Source: RGIG8748 sp045532255 | Lineage (GTDB): Bacteria; Bacillota; Clostridia; UMGS1810 | Length of the DNA: 10,534 nt | Direction of reading: 5' to 3' | Assembly: GCA_045532255.1 (NCBI GenBank) | Contig: JAZSFO010000035.1 | Coordinates: 1-10,534, forward strand | In this document: piece by piece, positions 6,453 to 10,534 of the stretch | Layout of the letters: each line of letters opens with the position of its first letter | How positions within the stretch are numbered: the first letter of the stretch is position 1 | Program-made: the position numbers and the translations under genes | Notes under the pieces: generated by a model | Seen by the model: only the letters and a program-made list of their open reading frames with translations | Told to the model about the DNA's origin: nothing | Databases searched by the model: none

Positions 6453-7199
6453 ATGAGAAACACAGTAGTTGCAGGAAACTGGAAAATGAACAAAACCCCC
6501 GCTCAGACAACTGAGCTTATAAATGAACTCAAGCCTCTCGTGGCTGACTCCAAGAACAAGTGCATCGTTTGTGTACCCTTTACAAACCTTGCCAATGCTC
6601 TCGAAGCAACCAAAGGCAGCAATATCGAAGTAGGCGCTCAGAATATGTACTTTGAAGAAAACGGTGCATACACAGGCGAAATCGCTCCAAGCATGCTCAC
6701 AGAAATGGGCGTTAAATATATAATTATCGGTCACTCCGAAAGAAGACAGTACTTTAACGAAACTGACGAGACAGTTAACAAAAAGGTTATCAAGGCATTT
6801 GAACACGGTCTCATCCCCATCATCTGCGTAGGCGAATCTCTTGAGCAGAGAGAACAGGGCATCACATTTGAGCTTGTTGCTCTTCAGACAAAAATTGCTC
6901 TCCTCGGTCTCAGCGATGAGCAGGTTAAAAAATGCATTGTTGCATACGAACCCATCTGGGCTATCGGCACAGGAAAAACTGCTACAAGCGATCAAGCAGA
7001 AGAGGTTTGTGCAAAAATCAGAGAAACAATTGCTTCGGTATACTCCCCCGCTGTTGCAGACGAAGTTATCATTCAGTACGGCGGAAGTGTTAATGCAGGA
7101 AACAGCGCAGAGCTATTTGCAAAGGCTAATATAGACGGCGGTCTTGTTGGCGGTGCAAGTCTTAAGGCAAACGATTTTTCTGTAATCGTAAACAGCTGA
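6453..7199 (+). CDS. tpiA: Triosephosphate isomerase
   Basis: A 248-residue TIM-barrel enzyme interconverting dihydroxyacetone phosphate and glyceraldehyde 3-phosphate. Catalytic residues are all visible: N9 and K11 in GNWKMN, H94 in IIGHSERR, E166 in AYEPIWAIGTGKTA (general base followed by the flexible loop 6), and the phosphate-gripping GGSVNAGN near the C-terminus. The start ATG follows GAAAGGA (6437-6443) by nine bases, the same ribosome site used by degV and gpmI. It sits between pgk and gpmI in one transcription unit; a stable hairpin lies in the 70-base gap to gpmI. Confidence 0.98.
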   Translation: MRNTVVAGNWKMNKTPAQTTELINELKPLVADSKNKCIVCVPFTNLANALEATKGSNIEVGAQNMYFEENGAYTGEIAPSMLTEMGVKYIIIGHSERRQYFNETDETVNKKVIKAFEHGLIPIICVGESLEQREQGITFELVALQTKIALLGLSDEQVKKCIVAYEPIWAIGTGKTATSDQAEEVCAKIRETIASVYSPAVADEVIIQYGGSVNAGNSAELFAKANIDGGLVGGASLKANDFSVIVNS

Positions 7200-7216
7200 T
7201 TAAATATATTTTTACA

Positions 7217-7246
7217 TGCGTCAGTATTCGAACGGATACTGACGCA
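7217..7246 (+). repeat. intercistronic hairpin between tpiA and gpmI
   Basis: TGCGTCAGTAT (7217-7227) pairs perfectly with ATACTGACGCA (7236-7246), 11 bp, closing an 8-base loop TCGAACGG. Neither strand has a following T-tract, so it is not a standard terminator. Its place just before the gpmI ribosome site suggests an mRNA-stability or processing element that sets relative tpiA and gpmI levels; this is inference. Confidence 0.7.
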
Positions 7247-7254
7247 ATTAATGA

Positions 7255-7261
7255 GAAAGGA
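7255..7261 (+). promoter_or_regulatory. gpmI: ribosome binding site that fixes the gpmI start
   Basis: GAAAGGA overlaps a possible ATG at 7261, which therefore cannot be the start. It sits eight bases before ATG 7270, the normal spacing for this window. Confidence 0.75.
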
Positions 7262-7269
7262 TGAATAAC

Positions 7270-8799
7270 ATGTCTAAAAGACCAGTAGTTCTGGCAATAC
7301 TTGACGGTTACGGCATAAGCTCTCAAATTGACGGTAATGCTGTTAAAACTGCCTCTACACCCAATCTTGATAAACTTATGGCATCATACCCCACAGCAAA
7401 CATCCACGCAAGCGGTATGGATGTAGGTCTGCCCGACGGTCAGATGGGTAATTCCGAGGTTGGACATACAAACATCGGTGCAGGAAGAATTGTTTATCAG
7501 GAGCTTACAAGAATAACAAAAGCCATTGATGACGGCGACTTCTTTGTTAACGAAGAGCTTCTTAATGCCTGCAAAAACTGCAAGGACAATGGCTCCTCAC
7601 TTCATATAATGGGACTTTTGTCCGATGGCGGTGTTCACAGCCACATTGACCATATAATCGGTCTTGTTGAACTCGCAAAAAGAGAAAACATTTCCAAGGT
7701 ATATCTTCACTGCTTCCTTGACGGAAGAGATGTATCCCCCACCAGCGGTGCAGACTTTGTTGCATCCCTTAACGACAACCTCAAGAGAATAGGCATTGGA
7801 AAAATTGCAACAGTATGCGGAAGATATTATGCAATGGACAGAGATAACAGATGGGAAAGAGTTACAATGGCATATGATGCTCTTGTTAAGGGTATCGGCG
7901 AAGAATGTGACTGCCCTGTCCAAGCTGTAAAGGCGTCCTATGAAAAGGATGTAACAGACGAATTTGTACTTCCTACAGTTGTACTCACAGACGGTAAGCC
8001 AACAGGAAAAATAAGCGAAAACGACAGCATAATATTTGCTAACTTCCGTCCCGACAGAGCAAGAGAAATAACAAGAACTCTCGTTGACCCCGACTTTGAC
8101 GGCTTTGAAAGAGAGTATTTCAATAACTACTATGTTACCATGACTCAGTACGATGCCAACATGCCCAATGTGCATGTAGCTTTCCGTCCTCAAACTCTTG
8201 TAAACACACTCGGTGAATATATATCATCAAAGGGTCTCAAGCAGCTCAGAATTGCAGAGACGGAAAAATATGCACATGTTACATTCTTCTTCAACGGCGG
8301 TGTGGAAAAGGTATATGACGGCGAGGACAGAACACTTGTTGCTTCGCCAAAGGTTGCCACATACGATATGCAGCCCGAGATGAGTGCATACGAGGTTACA
8401 GAAAAACTTCTGGAAGCTCTTGACACAGATAAATATGACCTTGTTATATTAAACTATGCAAACTGCGATATGGTAGGACATACAGGTGTTATGGATGCAG
8501 CGGTAAAAGCTGTAGAGGCCGTTGATGAGTGTATCGGTAAGGTATGCGACAAGGTTGTTTCCATGGGCGGTGCAATACTCATAACCGCAGACCACGGAAA
8601 CGCTGAACAGATGGTTGACCCCGCTGACGGAAGTGTGTTTACTGCACACTCTACAAATATTGTTCCCCTCATTGCAGTCGGCATCGGCGACATAAAACTC
8701 AAGGACGGCAGACTTGCTGACCTCGCCCCCACTCTCATAGATATTATGAACCTTACAGTTCCCTCTGAGATGACAGGTACAACCCTTATAGAAAAATAA
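7270..8799 (+). CDS. gpmI: 2,3-bisphosphoglycerate-independent phosphoglycerate mutase
   Basis: A 509-residue cofactor-independent, manganese-dependent mutase interconverting 3- and 2-phosphoglycerate through a phosphoserine intermediate. It belongs to the alkaline phosphatase superfamily and is unrelated to the dPGM family. Seen: D12 (ILDGYG); the nucleophile S62 in QMGNSEVGH; H123 in GGVHSH; the substrate-binding FLDGRD (R153, D154); NFRPDRARE; D400 and H404 in NCDMVGHTG; D441 and H442 in TADHGN; and H460 in TAHST. Length and motif positions match the Geobacillus enzyme within a few residues. The start is ATG 7270, since the upstream ATG 7261 overlaps the ribosome site. It is the last gene of the operon in this window; enolase is not adjacent downstream, where a structured non-coding region and a transporter follow. 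Confidence 0.98.
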   Translation: MSKRPVVLAILDGYGISSQIDGNAVKTASTPNLDKLMASYPTANIHASGMDVGLPDGQMGNSEVGHTNIGAGRIVYQELTRITKAIDDGDFFVNEELLNACKNCKDNGSSLHIMGLLSDGGVHSHIDHIIGLVELAKRENISKVYLHCFLDGRDVSPTSGADFVASLNDNLKRIGIGKIATVCGRYYAMDRDNRWERVTMAYDALVKGIGEECDCPVQAVKASYEKDVTDEFVLPTVVLTDGKPTGKISENDSIIFANFRPDRAREITRTLVDPDFDGFEREYFNNYYVTMTQYDANMPNVHVAFRPQTLVNTLGEYISSKGLKQLRIAETEKYAHVTFFFNGGVEKVYDGEDRTLVASPKVATYDMQPEMSAYEVTEKLLEALDTDKYDLVILNYANCDMVGHTGVMDAAVKAVEAVDECIGKVCDKVVSMGGAILITADHGNAEQMVDPADGSVFTAHSTNIVPLIAVGIGDIKLKDGRLADLAPTLIDIMNLTVPSEMTGTTLIEK

Positions 8800-8854
8800 A
8801 AGTAAAAAGGGGATGTAAAAAAAGTCCAGACCTCCAAAAAACAAAGGAAGCTAC

Positions 8855-8885
8855 TTGCCAATCACAATTTAAGCATTGCTAAATT
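8855..8885 (+). promoter_or_regulatory. possible promoter for the EamA transporter
   Basis: TTGCCA (8855-8860) and TAAATT (8880-8885) with an extended TGC are 19 bases apart, longer than ideal. This would give a structured leader of about 130 bases before the transporter. A weak call; read-through from gpmI is an alternative. Confidence 0.3.
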
Positions 8886-8891
8886 TAAGGT

Positions 8892-8919
8892 AGAAAAAAT
8901 CATAAATTTGATTTTTTCT
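8892..8919 (+). repeat. A/T-rich 11-bp hairpin downstream of gpmI
   Basis: AGAAAAAATCA (8892-8902) pairs with TGATTTTTTCT (8909-8919) around a TAAATT loop. It has an A-run in one arm and a T-run in the other, so it reads alike on both strands. With only two G-C pairs and no tract after it, a terminator role is uncertain. Confidence 0.55.
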
Positions 8920-8966
8920 GAAAATTATGTTTTTGGATATGACCCTTTTTTCCTATCCCCATGGCA

Positions 8967-9003
8967 AGTCGGTGTAAAAAAACTGAGTTTTTTTACACCG
9001 ACT
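8967..9003 (+). repeat. near-perfect 37-base palindrome upstream of the EamA gene
   Basis: Seventeen uninterrupted pairs join 8967-8983 to 8987-9003 around a three-base TGA loop. The outer half is GC-bearing (AGTCGGTGT with ACACCGACT) and the inner half is seven A-U pairs. The ribosome site GGAG (9011-9014) follows only seven bases later. The T-run lies inside the stem rather than after it, so this is not a canonical terminator. It could be a leader hairpin, a DNA operator, or a remnant of a small palindromic repeat. The strand-exchange segment TGGCAAGT (8962-8969) is also complementary to 8853-8860. Confidence 0.8.
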
Positions 9004-9022
9004 AAATTACGGAGAAAATACA

Positions 9023-9895
9023 ATGAAAAAAACATCTGTATTTCTTATAATAATTGCAGGAATATTCTGGGGATGTATCGGTGTGTTTGGAAATCTCCTC
9101 ACATCGATAGGCTTTGACACAAGCCAACGGACCGCAATCCGTCTCGGTTTCTGTGCAATTGCCCTTGTTCTTGTAAATATCAGGAAATTAAAAATCAGCA
9201 CCCGTGATATTCCTTTGTTCATTGTAGCAGGCATCGTGAGTGTTTTTTCTATGTGCTATACATATTACAAATCCATAAACATATCTTCCCTTGCACTTGC
9301 ATCGGTGCTTCTTTATACAGCACCTATAATGGTTACTGTAATGTCAGCAATATTTTACAAGGAAAAATTGACTGTTCTCAAAGTTGTGTGCCTTGCAATT
9401 ACCTTTGCGGGAATAGTAATGATATCAGGCTTGGATTCCAAGGTTAATATAAGCCCGCTGGGACTAGTTTTCGGTTTGTTGTCTGCATTTACATATGCTA
9501 CATACAGCATATTCGGCAAAAAACTGCTCACTATGTATGAGCCTATCGTTGTAACAACATACACCTCTCTGGCAGGTGCTGTGCTTGCAGTAATTGTTTG
9601 CAACCCAATAGGTCTTATTCAAACAGTTTGTGCATCAGAAAACATCTTGCATACTATGCTTATAATGACTGGCACCGGTGTAATAACCGCCGCAATCCCC
9701 TACGCCTTATATACAATAGGTCTTAAAACTGTACCTGCATCAAAGGCGTCTGTGCTGGCTTGTGTAGAGCCTGTTACAGCGTGCATAATCGGCGTACTTA
9801 TATACGGCGACACTTTGGGTCCTGTATCTGTCATAGGTATGCTTATGATACTTGGTGCTGTGTGTGCACTGTCGTACGATAAGCCAATCAAATAA
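9023..9895 (+). CDS. EamA/DMT-superfamily transporter
   Basis: A 290-residue inner-membrane permease of the drug/metabolite transporter superfamily, with ten predicted hydrophobic segments in two five-helix EamA repeats. The first repeat begins VFLIIIAGIFWGCIGVFG, and the second begins near LGLVFGLLSAFTYATYSIFGKK (about residue 150). Signature residues include the proline segment LLYTAPIMVTVMS at the end of the first repeat. The equivalent in the second repeat is ACVEPVTACIIGVLIYGD (about 245-265), the conserved EP of EamA proteins. Family members export metabolites or amino acids, or take up small organic compounds; the substrate cannot be inferred. The start is ATG 9023, eight bases after GGAG. 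It stands alone: a structured intergenic region lies upstream and an intrinsic terminator directly downstream. Confidence 0.93.
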   Translation: MKKTSVFLIIIAGIFWGCIGVFGNLLTSIGFDTSQRTAIRLGFCAIALVLVNIRKLKISTRDIPLFIVAGIVSVFSMCYTYYKSINISSLALASVLLYTAPIMVTVMSAIFYKEKLTVLKVVCLAITFAGIVMISGLDSKVNISPLGLVFGLLSAFTYATYSIFGKKLLTMYEPIVVTTYTSLAGAVLAVIVCNPIGLIQTVCASENILHTMLIMTGTGVITAAIPYALYTIGLKTVPASKASVLACVEPVTACIIGVLIYGDTLGPVSVIGMLMILGAVCALSYDKPIK

Positions 9896-9907
9896 TCGTT
9901 TTTGTAT

Positions 9908-9938
9908 ATGCCATCGAAGAATGTCCGGTGGCATTTTT
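9908..9938 (+). terminator. intrinsic terminator of the EamA gene
   Basis: ATGCCATCG (9908-9916) pairs with CGGTGGCAT (9926-9934), nine pairs with one T-G wobble, around a 9-base loop, and runs directly into TTTT (9935-9938). It starts 12 bases after the transporter stop codon. The U-tract is short, so termination may be partial. Confidence 0.65.
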
Positions 9939-9941
9939 GAA

Positions 9942-10336
9942 TGCACGGAAACAAATGCAGTTCTTACGGAAAAAGATATCTGCTACGATACAATAAAAGA
10001 ATGTGACATTGTATTTGTTACGGGAAGCTTCCTTATGGACAGCTTTGATGGTAAAGAAACAATGACCTTTCTTAAGAAGTGCAAAGAACTTGGAAAAACA
10101 ACATTTCTTGATGTTTGCTGGGATGCCAAAGGCAACTGAGGCAAGCCCTTGATATGTCAATGCTTATAACAGACAGAGAAAACCCCGAGGATATTGCGGA
10201 TGTGCTTGTATCCAGAGGTGTCAAGAATTTAATTATAAAGCTGGGTTCAAGGAGAAGCTACTTAAGAAAAGAGGGTCAGACCAAAGGAAATATATATCCC
10301 CCGTTCTACATTGAAAATCCTGTTGAATGTAACTAA
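9942..10336 (+). pseudogene. degenerate PfkB-family carbohydrate kinase remnant
   Basis: Two fragments in different frames read as the middle of a ribokinase/PfkB sugar kinase. Fragment one ends at TGA 10137-10139. It shows NAVLTEKDI, then CDIVFVTGSFLMDSF, then LGKTTFLDVCWDAKGN, where kinases of this type usually continue with Trp; TGA could be a mutated TGG. Fragment two, in another frame from about 10166, shows ITDRENPEDIADVLVSRGVKNLIIKLGSRRSYL and a PPFYIENPV segment, then stops at 10334-10336. The part that should follow, with the catalytic GAGD motif, is gone, as is the N-terminal third. The roughly nine codons between the fragments are fewer than usual, suggesting an additional deletion. 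Function is lost; it is most likely the leftover of a larger sugar-utilisation locus. Confidence 0.8.
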
Positions 10337-10354
10337 TAACTTTAGAGGATGTAA

Positions 10355-10534
10355 AAAACGACAACAAAAAAGGTAATCAATTTCCGCTATTATCCGGCTC
10401 AGATTATGGAAAAAATAGCTACAATCTGTGCAAAAACATCATACCATGCAGGAATTTCGATACCAATCCAATTTTTAACAACTAAATATACTAGTGTTAA
10501 GATAGCACTCCATAGCGGCTTTTTAATATTTTTG
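10355..10534 (+). other. unidentified reading frame open to the window edge
   Basis: Sixty codons without a stop run from just after TAA 10352-10354 to the last base; the first ATG is at 10406. The translation contains VINFRYYPAQIMEKIATICAKTS and does not match a family I recognise with confidence. No good ribosome site precedes ATG 10406; AGAGGA (10344-10349) could serve a non-ATG start. Next to a decayed gene, this may be another gene fragment or non-coding DNA. Confidence 0.25.

Noticed and set aside
6312..6995. Long antisense open frame (227 codons) opposite pgk and tpiA.
   Set aside because: A shadow of well-conserved glycolytic genes with biased codons; it has no recognisable protein features and covers two known genes.
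10355..10534. Faint resemblance of the edge frame to an HPr-like phosphocarrier (PA... and ISI segments).
   Set aside because: The active-site histidine motif is absent and the spacing between the shared segments is about five residues too long.
1..10534. Looked for CRISPR arrays, tRNA or rRNA genes, and toxin-antitoxin or defence genes.
   Set aside because: No regularly spaced repeats, no cloverleaf-like segments and no such protein motifs were seen.

Overview
The window reads as chromosomal DNA of a low- to mid-GC Clostridia (Firmicutes), plausibly a gut Oscillospiraceae/Ruminococcus-type bacterium. This rests on the strong GAAAGGA/AAAGGAGG ribosome sites, the sigma-A-like promoters, the lrp-aminotransferase pair and the pgk-tpiA-gpmI cluster. 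It is inference from style, not a phylogenetic placement.

Layout. (1) 1 to about 1375, minus strand: an IS110-family insertion sequence with an intact DEDD/Ser transposase. Its right end lies outside the window. Its left end (about 1168-1375) carries a perfect extended -10 box and a foldable segment of about 150-170 nt that fits a bridge RNA. (2) 1376-1976: a YfcE-like metallophosphodiesterase next to the IS. An 11-bp perfect hairpin lies between a good ribosome site and the start codon. (3) 2028-5125: a tight four-gene operon from one clear promoter: Lrp/AsnC regulator, class I/II aminotransferase (an AlaR/AlaT-like pair), TrmL tRNA methyltransferase and a DegV lipid-binding protein. (4) 5160-8799: a lower-glycolysis operon, pgk-tpiA-gpmI, with its own promoter and an intercistronic hairpin before gpmI; gap and eno are not next to it here. 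(5) 8800-9022: a structured AT-rich intergenic region with two long hairpins. (6) 9023-9895: an EamA/DMT-family permease followed by an intrinsic terminator. (7) 9942-10336: a decayed PfkB sugar-kinase remnant. (8) 10355-10534: an unidentified frame open to the window edge.

How the parts work together: pgk, tpiA and gpmI encode three of the enzymes linking triose phosphates to 2-phosphoglycerate. The Lrp regulator probably controls the aminotransferase translationally coupled to it, tying amino-acid/pyruvate exchange to amino-acid supply. The main candidate for a little-described system is the IS110 left end. Its putative bridge RNA has nested closing stems and a promoter lacking a -35 box, and a 14-nt segment of it matches the flanking DNA at 13 positions.
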